Shown one piece after another: positions 1 to 8,776 of a DNA stretch of 64,000 nucleotides. The position numbers and the translations under genes were made by a program. The notes under the pieces are model-generated. The model did no database searches. It was given only the letters and a program-made list of their open reading frames with translations, and was not told where the DNA came from. Source of the DNA: Kingella denitrificans ATCC 33394 (GTDB taxonomy: Bacteria; Pseudomonadota; Gammaproteobacteria; Burkholderiales; Neisseriaceae); contig NZ_GL870929.1 of the NCBI RefSeq assembly GCF_000190695.1, forward strand, positions 1,700,441 to 1,764,440. The letters are read 5' to 3'. Within the stretch, counting starts at the first letter, position 1. Every line of letters starts with the position of its first letter.

Positions 1-557
1 CTCATGTAGAGAATGAAGATTCATTGAATAGTTAGTTGTAATCCTATCGGCGTATTATTTATCTGGATTTTGAAATTTTGTATTGATATTGCATCATAAA
101 AATTTTCTTAATGTAAAACATATAATTATTTTTAAAATATATTCTTTGTTAAATAGTTTTGGTGGTAAAGGACTGGATTTCTAATACTTTAGAACTAGTC
201 TTTTTCTCCGTAAATTTTGTGTAAGTACCGACTGCATCATCGTCTTGTTTTAATAACATGGGATCAAATCTGATGGCGGAAAATCAACATGAATAAAACC
301 AAAGCGTCAAAAGCAGCCTGCACCTTGGTTTTTAAAGTGCAGGCTGCTTTTTTACCTGTTCTAACAGATAGGTAGCCCAATAATCATGTTTTCCTACTAT
401 CGGGTATTGTGGTGCGATTGATGCTGTTTTCAGGTTGGGCATGATATTTTTTATCTCACGCTTTAGGACTACGACATTTTGCCGATAAGCACATTTCCCT
501 GTTGCCGATAGAATGGGCGGTTAATTTAATTTAACCTATGCAAAGGAAAGTGAAGAA
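1..557. other. A+T-rich intergenic region before the TonB receptor
   Basis: I see no convincing gene here. Three things are visible. A perfect hexamer dyad (AATGAA-GA-TTCATT) lies at 12-25. A 16-base string, TACTTTAGAACTAGTC, at 185-200 recurs at 49152-49167 upstream of modA. An inverted DUS pair lies at 311-349. The region is clearly richer in A+T than the genes that follow. The receptor start has a good ribosome site (AAAGGAAAG at 542-550). No clear Fur box was found by eye. Confidence 0.5.
309..353. terminator. Inverted DUS pair, terminator-like
   Basis: The arms AAGCAGCCTGCA (311-322) and TGCAGGCTGCTT (338-349) form a hairpin followed by a T run. No gene is visible just to the left, so it may close a gene outside the window or a lost one. 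Confidence 0.6.
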
Positions 558-2864
558 ATGAACTATTCAGGATTTCGCCTGAGCTTGATTGCCTCCTCTA
601 TGTTGCTGGGGGTGCATGCCATGGCGGCGGCAGAGGAAGTTGAAGTGTTGGAAAATATTCATGTGCAAGGAGTGAACCGCAGCACGCGTACCGAAAACCG
701 CGATTCGTTCACCACCTCCGCCATGCGTACCACCACGGGTTTGGCTTTGTCGCCCAAAGAAACGCCGCAGTCGGTCAGCGTCATTACCAAAACTCAGATT
801 GAAGGGCAGGGCATTACCCGTTTGGAAGATGCGCTGAAGGCCACTACGGGTGTTACCGTTGTGCGTGATTCCGACCGCTCGCGCTTCATGTCGCGCGGTT
901 TCTATATCGACCAAATAGAAGAAGACGGCGTTTCTTCCGATGTTTCCAGCTATGTGGGCGAAACCATCCTCAATGCCGAGAGTCAGACCGATTTGTCGGT
1001 GTACGACCACATCGAAGTGGTGCGCGGTGCCACCGGTTTGACGCAGGCCAACGGCGAGCCGGGCGGAACCATCAATGCGGTACGCAAACGGCCGACTTCT
1101 GCACGGCAGATACAAGGCAGCGTGAGTGCGGGGCGTTTCGACACTTACCGCAGCGAATTGGATGTTTCCGGCAGCCTCAACAGCAGCCGCACAGTGCGCG
1201 GCCGTTTGTTGGGTGCATGGGAAAAGGCCGGTTCTTTCATTGACCGCGTCAATAGCCGGCAAAACGTGGTGTACGGCGTGCTTGATTTCGATTTGGGCGA
1301 AAAAGCAGTTTGGACGGTGGGCAGCCTGTATCAAAACCGCCATGCGGTGCCGGATGTGTACGGCCTGCCTGCAGGCAGCGAGGATCATCCGCTGCATCTG
1401 CCGCGCAATGCTTATTCCGGCGCGCCGTGGAACAACAGCCGCTTCACCAAATTCAATTTATTTTCGGAGCTGCGGTACGATTTCAACGATAACTGGCGGG
1501 CTATCGGCTTGGTCGATTATCGCCGCGACACGGCATTTCGGGAGTATGCCGCGCTCAGCAGCGGTCCGAGCTGGCAAAACAGCAGCGGCACCATTTGGGG
1601 CAGCGGCAACCGCCTTGCCGACAACAAAACTGCGCAATGGACGGCGCAAGGCAAGCTGACCGGCCGCTTTGAGGCATTGGGACGCCAACACGACGTGTTC
1701 GCCACATACAGTTACAACAAACGGCGTACCGACTCCGAAACCATGCAGCATTGGAATTTGTGGGCAGACCCGTCCGACTCTTGGAACCAGTTTTGCGCAT
1801 CGCGCGGCTGGCCGAACTGGTGCGACCCTAACTTGAGCCGAGATTTCCCGCTGGATCCGTTTGACGGTTCCGTTATCCCGCGCCCCGATTGGAGCAAGCT
1901 GGCCGATTTGGATTACCGCTTCAACCCCATCCACCGATACACCGAGGAACATACCCGTTCTCATGCCGTCAGTGCCGGCATCCGCTTTAATCCGACCGAC
2001 AAACTGCACCTGCTGGCCGGTTTCCGCTACACCCGGTGGCGTTATCGGCAAAACACCGATGACATAATCGACCCGGCAAACCCTGCTCCTTTGGAGAGTA
2101 TGACACGCCGCATTAACCGCAATCGTTTCGTGCCCTATTTGGGTATTACCTGGGATGTAACGCCGCATCACAGCCTGTATGCCAGCTACACCTCGATTTT
2201 CAAACCGCAGCTCGAATATAAAGATGCCGGCGGCAACGATTTACCGCCCGTTATCGGCACCAACTACGAAATCGGCTGGAAATCCGCTTGGAACAACAAA
2301 CGCCTGAACACTGCCGTCGCCTTGTTCCAAATCGATCAGAAAAACCGCGCCGTTTATGGCGGAGATGACGGAATGGGCAACGGCTACTATATCAACACCG
2401 GCCGAGTGGTCAGCCGAGGCTTGGATGCGGAAATTTCTGGTAATCTGACCGATAACTGGAAACTGTTTGCCGGCTACACCTACAACGACAGCAAATACCG
2501 CAATGATGACGAAGACTACCAAGCAGGGCAGAGATACAGCCAGCACACGCCGCGCAGTATCTTCAGGCTCTACACCAATTACCGGCTGCCCGGTGCCGCG
2601 CACCGATGGAGTATCGGCGCAGGTATGAACGTGCAAAGCCGCACCGGTAACCTGCACGACCAGCCCAACCTCAAGCAGGGCGGCTACACCTTGTGGCATG
2701 CCGATGTGCAATACGCGCCGACCGACCGCATCCATTTGAGCCTGATTGGCAACAACCTGTCGAATAAGCGTTATTTTGAAAACAACGCCAACCGCAGCAA
2801 CGGTGCTTACAATTTTTACGGAATGCCGCGCAATATCATGTTCAAACTGAACTGGCGGCTGTAA
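558..2864 (+). CDS. TonB-dependent siderophore receptor (FhuE/FoxA type)
   Basis: Outer-membrane receptor of 768 aa that should import a ferric siderophore using TonB-ExbBD energy. A signal peptide of about 25 residues ends near AMAAAEE. A plug domain follows (about 65-185) with the family signature around YDHIEVVRGATGL and GGTINAVRKRP. The rest is a 22-strand barrel ending in an amphipathic strand with the last residues KLNWRL, as usual for outer-membrane proteins. The overall pattern matches the FhuE/FpvA/FoxA group, which binds hydroxamate-type ferric siderophores, but the ligand cannot be read from sequence. ATG 558 follows AAAGGAAAG at good spacing. No siderophore synthesis or periplasmic-binding gene is adjacent, so it is probably used for xenosiderophores (inference). 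Confidence 0.9.
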   Translation: MNYSGFRLSLIASSMLLGVHAMAAAEEVEVLENIHVQGVNRSTRTENRDSFTTSAMRTTTGLALSPKETPQSVSVITKTQIEGQGITRLEDALKATTGVTVVRDSDRSRFMSRGFYIDQIEEDGVSSDVSSYVGETILNAESQTDLSVYDHIEVVRGATGLTQANGEPGGTINAVRKRPTSARQIQGSVSAGRFDTYRSELDVSGSLNSSRTVRGRLLGAWEKAGSFIDRVNSRQNVVYGVLDFDLGEKAVWTVGSLYQNRHAVPDVYGLPAGSEDHPLHLPRNAYSGAPWNNSRFTKFNLFSELRYDFNDNWRAIGLVDYRRDTAFREYAALSSGPSWQNSSGTIWGSGNRLADNKTAQWTAQGKLTGRFEALGRQHDVFATYSYNKRRTDSETMQHWNLWADPSDSWNQFCASRGWPNWCDPNLSRDFPLDPFDGSVIPRPDWSKLADLDYRFNPIHRYTEEHTRSHAVSAGIRFNPTDKLHLLAGFRYTRWRYRQNTDDIIDPANPAPLESMTRRINRNRFVPYLGITWDVTPHHSLYASYTSIFKPQLEYKDAGGNDLPPVIGTNYEIGWKSAWNNKRLNTAVALFQIDQKNRAVYGGDDGMGNGYYINTGRVVSRGLDAEISGNLTDNWKLFAGYTYNDSKYRNDDEDYQAGQRYSQHTPRSIFRLYTNYRLPGAAHRWSIGAGMNVQSRTGNLHDQPNLKQGGYTLWHADVQYAPTDRIHLSLIGNNLSNKRYFENNANRSNGAYNFYGMPRNIMFKLNWRL

Positions 2865-2887
2865 TCCCCTCGTCGTCTGAAATAACG

Positions 2888-2932
2888 AAAAGCAGCCTGC
2901 ACTTTTGTTTTAAAATGTGCAGGCTGCTTTTT
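2888..2932. terminator. Inverted DUS pair after the TonB receptor
   Basis: Arms 2890-2901 and 2918-2929, then TTTTTC. It lies 26 bases after the receptor stop. An unpaired AG-muc-type DUS (AGGTCGTCTGAA, minus strand) follows at 2962-2973. Confidence 0.75.
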
Positions 2933-3008
2933 CTTTCCATCATTGCATATCCGTCCCATTTTTCAGACGACCTTCGGGCAAGCTGAAACACAAATACAAG
3001 GAATCCCG

Positions 3009-3869
3009 ATGCCCAGCCGCACCGCCACCATTCTGACCACCGCACTCGCCCCGTTGATTTGGGGCAGCACCTATCTGGTGACCACCGAATTTCTGCCTCC
3101 AGACCGACCGTTTACCGCTGCGCTTATCCGTGTTTTACCCGCCGGGCTTTTGCTGTTGGCGTGGACGTGGCGTATCCCCAAACGCGATGAATGGGCGACG
3201 GTTGTCTTGCTCGGTTTTTTGAACATCGGCTTTTTTCAGGCCATGCTGTTTGTGGCGGCGTATCGCTTACCGGGCGGACTGGCGGCGGTATTGAGTTCGA
3301 CGCAGACGCTGATGGTGCTGGTGTTCACTTGGTTAATCGGCAAAACCATGCCGCCTAAAGCAGCTTGGGCTTGGTCGGCGGCAGGGGTTTTGGGGATCGC
3401 GCTTTTGGTTTTGTCGCCGCAGGCACGCTATGACGGGACGGGGATTTTGGCGGCATTGGCGGGCGCGGCGGCGATGGCGTTGGGCGTGTATTTGTCGAAA
3501 CACCGCCGCACTTCACTGCCCGTATTGGCGTTCACCGGCTGGCAGCTTTTCATCGGCGGCTTGTTTTTACTGCCCGTCGCGCTGCTTGCCGAACCGCGGC
3601 TCGAATCTTTAAGCCCCGCCAATATCGGCGGCTATCTGTATTTGAGCCTGTTTGGTGCCGTATTGGCTTATGTGTTGTTTTTCAGAGGAATTGCTAAACT
3701 TTCACCTGCTGCGGTTTCGTCGCTGGGATTGCTCAGCCCTGTCTCGGCATTTATCTTGGGCTGGCTGTTTTTAGGGCAAGGGATGGATGCGAAGTCGCTG
3801 GCGGGATTTGCGTTGGTGTTGGTATCGATATTCGGGGTGCAGCGGGCAGTCATGAAAAAGGTCGTCTGA
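3009..3869 (+). CDS. EamA/DMT-family transporter
   Basis: Inner-membrane protein of 286 aa with ten predicted hydrophobic segments in two EamA repeats (about 5-130 and 145-280). This is the drug/metabolite transporter layout, usually exporting amino acids or related metabolites. The first repeat begins with the typical L-I-W-G-S-T-Y motif. The frame stays open upstream to a TTG at 2943, but ATG 3009 has AAGGA at 2998-3002 and opens straight into the first membrane segment, so I chose it. The TGA stop lies within an AGGTCGTCTGAA copy (3859-3870), the muc DUS dialect rather than the local one. The substrate is unknown. Confidence 0.85.
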   Translation: MPSRTATILTTALAPLIWGSTYLVTTEFLPPDRPFTAALIRVLPAGLLLLAWTWRIPKRDEWATVVLLGFLNIGFFQAMLFVAAYRLPGGLAAVLSSTQTLMVLVFTWLIGKTMPPKAAWAWSAAGVLGIALLVLSPQARYDGTGILAALAGAAAMALGVYLSKHRRTSLPVLAFTGWQLFIGGLFLLPVALLAEPRLESLSPANIGGYLYLSLFGAVLAYVLFFRGIAKLSPAAVSSLGLLSPVSAFILGWLFLGQGMDAKSLAGFALVLVSIFGVQRAVMKKVV

Positions 3870-3876
3870 AAACTTA

Positions 3877-3920
3877 AAAAGCAGCCTGCACTTTGGAAAT
3901 GGAAGTGCAGGCTGCTTTCA
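3877..3920. terminator. Inverted DUS pair after the EamA transporter
   Basis: Arms 3879-3890 and 3906-3917. The tail is TTTCAA, so termination may be weak. Confidence 0.65.
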
Positions 3921-3943
3921 ATGTGGCCGATAGTCAGTATAAA

Positions 3944-3972
3944 TTTCCAAAATTTATTAAATTCAGTATAAT
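3944..3972 (+). promoter_or_regulatory. Candidate promoter for the trimeric autotransporter
   Basis: A perfect TATAAT at 3967-3972 has a weak TTTCCA about 17 bases upstream. It lies in an A+T-rich stretch and would leave an untranslated leader of about 160 nt before the adhesin start. Prediction by eye only. Confidence 0.4.
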
Positions 3973-4137
3973 GCGTTCCTCAAATACCATTCAACATAGC
4001 TGAACACATTTGTTTTCGTTTCCATATACCACGCAACAGGCCAAAAAAGGCAATGGACGTTGTGGAAACGGCAATTGGTTTGGCTATTTGGTTTTGCCGT
4101 TATCCGCAAAACCTGTAACAAATTAAGGAATATCACA

Positions 4138-7100
4138 ATGAATAAAACCTACAAAACTGTTTACAACGCCGTGAGCGGCACTTGGGCGGCCGTTTCCGAG
4201 CTGGCCAAATCACAAGGCAAAAACACCACGCGCGCCGCTGCCGCTTTGGTGCTGCTGGCGGTTTCTCCCGCTTGGGGCGCGCAAAACACCGGCACGACCA
4301 CTTCCGGCGGCAATACCGTGCCCGCTGGTGCAGACTACAAATCCTGCTATTTCGACGACAACAGCAAAAACGTGGTTTGTGGCGATGCCACTACGACGGC
4401 GGCCGATATTGTAGGCGGTAATAAGCCCGGCAAATCTGTAGCCATCGGCTTATCGGCCAAAACGGCGGGCGAGAGCAATGTGGCTTTGGGTGCGAATTCT
4501 TCCGCTTCCAGTACGTCGGGCTTGGCGATTGGGGCAGACAGCAAAGCACATCATAATCAAACGGTTGCCATTGGTGAACGCGCCAATGCACTGGGCGAGG
4601 CGGATGTTGCCATTGGTAAGGCGGCGGGCGAAAGCGCCAACAGCACAGGGCGCAATATTGCCGTGGGCGAGGGCGCGCTGAAAAATGCGGCGGCTGCCAA
4701 TAATGTAATCGGTATCGGTACGGGCGCGGCACAGAATATTAACGGCCAGCACGTTATTGCCATTGGTACGGATGCCAATCAGGGTGTTTCCGGTGTGAAC
4801 CAAGTGGTGGCCATCGGCTATAAAAGCTCCGCTGTAACATCGCAATCGGTTGCCGTCGGCACAGCGGCTTCTGCTAAAAATATTGGTGCTTTGGCTTTGG
4901 GCAACAGTAGCAATGCTGTTACCGAAAGCTCGGTGGCTGTAGGCCGCTTCTCGCAAGCTTCCGGCGCAAACTCGATTGCCGTTGGTGGCGGTCGCAGCGC
5001 TGCACAGTCGGCACAGGCCGGCGGTAATTATTCCATCGCTGTCGGCGCGGGTACAGCAGCAACACATGCACAATCGATTGCCATGGGCTGGAATGCTGGT
5101 GCGAAATCTATCGGTACTGTGGCAGTAGGTGATACGGCGCAGGCTTCAAAATTGTATGCGATTGCCATCGGTAACAAAGCAGAGGCATCGGGTGAGAAAT
5201 CTGTTGTGATCGGCTCGAATGAAACGGCCACCAATATTGCCAAAGCCACCGGCAGGCAGTCTGTGGCCATCGGCTGGACGGCTCAGGCAACAGGGTTTAC
5301 CCAAGCGGTGGCCATCGGCCCGGATGCACAGGCATTGGGCGGGCAATCCACTTCCATCGGTAACAACACCCGAGCCAATGGCAATTCCTCCATCGCTATC
5401 GGCAGCGATGATTGGGATTTAGCCAAAGCCCAAGTGGACGCGGATTACCAACGCCTGACCGGCACGTCAATGAGCACCGGTTATCAAAGCACAGAAGCGG
5501 CTGAGGCCGCGATTGCCGTGGGTGTGAAAGCCCAAGCCACAGGCGCGCTTTCCACTGCTTTCGGCCCGGGTGCACAAGCCACACAAGTTGGTGCAACAGC
5601 AGTTGGCGTGGGTGCGGAAGCTGACAAAGAAAAAGCAGTGGCTATCGGCGCAGGTTCGCGCACAAGCACTGTTGCAACACCAGTGACTAGTGCTACCGTG
5701 AACGGCGTGACCTACAGCGGTTTTGCCGGTGCTACCAAGATTACGGATGGTTCTCAGGTTTCCATCGGTACGGCAGGTTATGAGCGCCAAATCAAACACG
5801 TTGCCCCTGGTGAAATTTCTGCCACGTCCACTGATGCCATTAACGGCAGCCAGCTTTATCACGTTGCCGCCCAAGCCGCCAATCCGCTCAAATTCGACGG
5901 CGACAGCGGTACCACTGTGGAACGCCCGCTTGGCACCACGCTCAACGTGAAAGGCGGCGCCACCGGTACGCTCACCGACAACAACATCGGCGTGGTGGCC
6001 GACAAGGCCAGCAACACATTGCGCGTGAAACTTGCGCAAAACGTGGATTTGGGCAATGCAGGCAGCCTGAAAACCGGCAACACCACCGTGAACAACAGCG
6101 GCCTGACCATCGCCAACGGTCCGAGCGTGACCAACACTGGTATTGATGCAGGCAACAAACAAATCACCAACGTGGCCAGCGGCGGCAACACCGACAGCAA
6201 CGCCGCCAATATCGGCGATGTGAAACGCATTACCAACCAACTTTCCACCAACATCCAAGCGGCGAAAACCGAAGTGGTGGCGGGCGACAATATTCAGGTA
6301 ATCCCGTCTCCAGGCGGGAATGGTCAAACCATCTACACCGTTAAAACCGTTGCAACCCCGACGTTTACCAGTGTGACCACCGGCGGCAACAAACTGGACG
6401 GCACGGCAATCAACGTCAATGGCAACACCGTGACCCATGTGAACGATGCCATTAACAAAACCGCCGCCCAAGCCTTCAGCCCGCTCACGTTCACCGGTAA
6501 CAAAAACAGCGATACCGGCAACGACGGCAGCCAGCAGAAACTGGGAAGCAGCCTGCACATTGGCGGCGGCTTGGCGAACACCGCAGCGGCCAGCAACAGC
6601 AATATCCGCACCGAAGTGACGGACGGCAAAGTGGATATTCAATTTGCCGATGCGCCCACTTTCGCCGGCACAGTCACCGCGCCCACCTTCAAAGCAGGCA
6701 GCAACACGCTGGACAACACGCCGATAACGGTGAACGGCAACACGGTAACCAACGTGAACAACGCCATCAACCAAACCGCCGCCCAAGCCTTCAATCCGCT
6801 CAAGTTTGACGGTGACAGCGGCACCACCGTTGAGCGCAAGCTCGGCACCACGCTCAACATAAAAGGCGGCGCCACCGGCACGCTCACCGACAACAACATC
6901 GGCGTGGTGGCCGATAACGCCAGCAACACATTGCGCCTCAAGCTCGCGCAAAACGTGGATTTGGGCAATGCAGGCAGCCTGAAAACCGGCAACACCACCG
7001 TGAACAACAACGGCCTGACCATCAACAATGGCCCGAGCGTGACCAACAACGGTATTGATGCTGGCAACAAGCAGATTACCCATGTTGCGGACGGCACCAA

Positions 7101-7440
7101 CCCCAACGATGCCGTGAACGTGCGCCAACTGCAGGCTGCCGTGGCAGGCAGCACCGCCAACCAAAACCAGATTAACCAGCTTGGCCAGCGTATCGGCAAA
7201 TTGGAAGACAACAGCAACGCCGGTATTGCAGGCGGTATCGCGCAAAGCTCCATTCCGCAAGTGACCCGCACCGGCGCATCCGGCATCGGTATCGGCACGG
7301 GCTACTACGGCGGCCAGTCTGCGATTGCCGTGGGTGCATCGGCCATCAGCGACGGCGGCAACTGGATTGTGAAAGGCTCGTTCTCCGTCAATTCACAAGG
7401 CCGTGCCGGCGTTGGCGCGGGCGCGCTGTATCAGTGGTAA
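4138..7440 (+). CDS. Trimeric autotransporter adhesin (YadA/Hia-like, with ESPR)
   Basis: Surface adhesin of 1100 aa. The N-terminus MNKTYKTVYNAVSGTWAAVSE is an extended signal peptide region (ESPR), followed by a hydrophobic core ending near PAWGA. The passenger head (about 90-520) consists of 14-16-residue repeats of the SVAIG/AIAIG kind that form the YadA left-handed beta roll. Stalk and neck segments follow, then a C-terminal YadA anchor of about 70 residues ending GALYQW, which trimerises into the outer-membrane barrel. The stalk holds a long near-identical duplication (nt 5878-6180 and 6784-7083). An in-frame upstream start at 4060 exists, but ATG 4138 has AAGGA and starts the ESPR. A DUS at 6546-6557 encodes SSLH within the stalk. 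Confidence 0.92.
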   Translation: MNKTYKTVYNAVSGTWAAVSELAKSQGKNTTRAAAALVLLAVSPAWGAQNTGTTTSGGNTVPAGADYKSCYFDDNSKNVVCGDATTTAADIVGGNKPGKSVAIGLSAKTAGESNVALGANSSASSTSGLAIGADSKAHHNQTVAIGERANALGEADVAIGKAAGESANSTGRNIAVGEGALKNAAAANNVIGIGTGAAQNINGQHVIAIGTDANQGVSGVNQVVAIGYKSSAVTSQSVAVGTAASAKNIGALALGNSSNAVTESSVAVGRFSQASGANSIAVGGGRSAAQSAQAGGNYSIAVGAGTAATHAQSIAMGWNAGAKSIGTVAVGDTAQASKLYAIAIGNKAEASGEKSVVIGSNETATNIAKATGRQSVAIGWTAQATGFTQAVAIGPDAQALGGQSTSIGNNTRANGNSSIAIGSDDWDLAKAQVDADYQRLTGTSMSTGYQSTEAAEAAIAVGVKAQATGALSTAFGPGAQATQVGATAVGVGAEADKEKAVAIGAGSRTSTVATPVTSATVNGVTYSGFAGATKITDGSQVSIGTAGYERQIKHVAPGEISATSTDAINGSQLYHVAAQAANPLKFDGDSGTTVERPLGTTLNVKGGATGTLTDNNIGVVADKASNTLRVKLAQNVDLGNAGSLKTGNTTVNNSGLTIANGPSVTNTGIDAGNKQITNVASGGNTDSNAANIGDVKRITNQLSTNIQAAKTEVVAGDNIQVIPSPGGNGQTIYTVKTVATPTFTSVTTGGNKLDGTAINVNGNTVTHVNDAINKTAAQAFSPLTFTGNKNSDTGNDGSQQKLGSSLHIGGGLANTAAASNSNIRTEVTDGKVDIQFADAPTFAGTVTAPTFKAGSNTLDNTPITVNGNTVTNVNNAINQTAAQAFNPLKFDGDSGTTVERKLGTTLNIKGGATGTLTDNNIGVVADNASNTLRLKLAQNVDLGNAGSLKTGNTTVNNNGLTINNGPSVTNNGIDAGNKQITHVADGTNPNDAVNVRQLQAAVAGSTANQNQINQLGQRIGKLEDNSNAGIAGGIAQSSIPQVTRTGASGIGIGTGYYGGQSAIAVGASAISDGGNWIVKGSFSVNSQGRAGVGAGALYQW
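5878..6180 (+). repeat. Stalk repeat copy 1 in the adhesin
   Basis: About 100 codons beginning NPLKFDGDSGTTVER and ending near GIDAGNKQIT. They are almost identical to the codons at 6784-7083. The differences are mostly single substitutions (for example ERPLG versus ERKLG). Confidence 0.85.
6784..7083 (+). repeat. Stalk repeat copy 2 in the adhesin
   Basis: Second copy of the approximately 100-codon stalk module. The pair could recombine and delete or multiply the roughly 0.9 kb unit, changing the length of the adhesin stalk. Confidence 0.85.
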
Positions 7441-7467
7441 TCCCGCAGTCAGTTTGTTAAGGCTTAA

Positions 7468-7511
7468 AAAAGCAGCCTGCACTTTGGAAAATGAAGTGCA
7501 GGCTGCTTTTC
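7468..7511. terminator. Inverted DUS pair after the adhesin
   Basis: Arms 7470-7481 and 7497-7508, starting 29 bases after the adhesin stop. Confidence 0.75.
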
Positions 7512-7520
7512 GATGCTCAT

Positions 7521-7560
7521 TTGACAACGAATTCCGATATTACATAAACTTATTTCTATT
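7521..7560 (+). promoter_or_regulatory. Promoter/operator of the MarR gene
   Basis: TTGACA (7521-7526) and TAAACT (7545-7550) form a sigma-70-like promoter. The stretch around it matches the one before the next gene (8064-8100): both read TTGACAAC, then an A+T-rich segment, then TAAACTTrTTTCT. A shared extended motif in front of a MarR gene and its neighbour suggests a common operator. Confidence 0.6.
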
Positions 7561-7578
7561 TTATAGAAAGGCGCAACC

Positions 7579-8019
7579 ATGACCCAACCCAGCGAACACC
7601 TTACCGCCGTTACGCTCAACATATTCAGATTAAATGGGATTTTGTACGAATGGGGCAACCGTTTTGCCACCCCTTTGGGTTTGAACACTTCGCGTTGGCA
7701 GGTGCTGGGCGCGGTGCTGCTTTCGGAAACGCCACCGACCGTGCCGCAAATTGCCGAAAAAATGGGCATCACCCGCCAGGGCGCGTTAAAGCAGGTCAAT
7801 ATCCTGATAGAAGAAGGCCTACTCGCCGCCCAGCCGAATCCGGCACACCAGCGTGCGCAACTTTATGTTTTAACGGAAAAAGGGCAGCAGGCTGCGCGGC
7901 AGATTCAAGTGCATTGGCGTGCCCATGCGGAGAAAATTGCCGAACAGTTCCATCCGGACGATTTGGCCGCCGCGGCACGGGTATTGGGGCAACTCGGCCA
8001 GTTTTATCAGGATAAATAG
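7579..8019 (+). CDS. MarR-family transcriptional regulator
   Basis: Dimeric winged-helix repressor of 146 aa. The recognition part runs through PQIAEKMGITRQGALKQ (about 54-70), followed by the wing with the D/N-x-R-A-x-L-Y-x-L-T pattern (HQRAQLYVLTEKG), and helices for dimerisation at both ends. MarR proteins normally respond to phenolics, oxidants or metabolites and repress their own promoter and a nearby gene. The candidate target is the downstream membrane protein, which has a matching promoter. The start follows GAAAGG at 7566-7571. Confidence 0.9.
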   Translation: MTQPSEHLTAVTLNIFRLNGILYEWGNRFATPLGLNTSRWQVLGAVLLSETPPTVPQIAEKMGITRQGALKQVNILIEEGLLAAQPNPAHQRAQLYVLTEKGQQAARQIQVHWRAHAEKIAEQFHPDDLAAAARVLGQLGQFYQDK

Positions 8020-8063
8020 TGCAAAGGATAGGTTTAGCACATAGAGAAATTTATATCCATAAA

Positions 8064-8100
8064 TTGACAACTATTTTCTATATAGGTAAACTTGTTTCTT
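8064..8100 (+). promoter_or_regulatory. Promoter/operator matching the MarR promoter
   Basis: TTGACA (8064-8069) with 17 bases to TAAACT (8087-8092), followed by TGTTTCTT. It resembles 7521-7560, so both genes are probably controlled by the same MarR protein. Confidence 0.6.
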
Positions 8101-8127
8101 TATTAAAAGACTGATAAGGAAACTGAA

Positions 8128-8625
8128 ATGAACCGAAACATTTACCGTTTGCTCAAAATACTGCATTTAATCGGCCTGTCCCTGTTTTTGGGTTCGATTT
8201 TCGGCCATATTGTCGCCTCTGTGCTGGGTGGCGCGCCGCAAGCGGGTAATGAGACGGCATTTCTGAATTCGCGCGTGCATATTACAGTGGCCACGCGCTA
8301 TCTGACGATGCCCGGGCTGCTGCTGACACTGGCAACGGGCGTGGGGATGTGGTTGCAGTCGTGGTCGCTGAAACGCGATGTTTGGCTGCGCGCCCACGTG
8401 TTTGCCGCGGCACTGATTGCCCTGTTGGCATTTTTTGTGATTGTGCCTGCGGGCAGCGAAATGTTGCGGTTGGCGCAGCAGGGCGTGGCGGAACATGCAG
8501 GGCAAATCAAGGCGGCGCACAAGGTGGAGGATATGGTCGGTGCGGCCAATATCCTGCTGACGGTGTTGGCGACGGCCTTGGGTGTGGTTAAGCCGAAATG
8601 GGGGAAAAGGCAGCGTGAGAAATAG
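8128..8625 (+). CDS. DUF2269-like integral membrane protein
   Basis: Inner-membrane protein of 165 aa with four hydrophobic segments (about 10-32, 58-76, 86-106 and 138-155). A conserved-looking histidine sits in the first helix (KILHLIGLSLFLGS), as in the DUF2269 and related small heme-protein-like families. The role is unknown. It is separated from the MarR gene by 108 bases and has its own similar promoter. AAGGAAACTGAA precedes ATG 8128. Confidence 0.6.
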   Translation: MNRNIYRLLKILHLIGLSLFLGSIFGHIVASVLGGAPQAGNETAFLNSRVHITVATRYLTMPGLLLTLATGVGMWLQSWSLKRDVWLRAHVFAAALIALLAFFVIVPAGSEMLRLAQQGVAEHAGQIKAAHKVEDMVGAANILLTVLATALGVVKPKWGKRQREK

Positions 8626-8627
8626 AA

Positions 8628-8674
8628 AAAAGCAGCCTGCACTTGGAAAACGCAAAGTGCAGGCTGCTTTTTCA
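8628..8674. terminator. Inverted DUS pair after the DUF2269-like gene
   Basis: Arms 8630-8641 and 8658-8669 with a T run. Confidence 0.7.
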
Positions 8675-8776
8675 TTGCCGCCGCCATGGTATTTGCCTTG
8701 AAAAAACATCCGAATCGCCCAATTATCCAAATATCTTTCACAAACAGCCCGAATCTTTGCCATAAGGAATCCCCCC

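Noticed and set aside
5467..7260. Long minus-strand open frame opposite the adhesin
   Set aside because: Shadow of the repetitive adhesin coding sequence; valine/glycine-rich without any motif.
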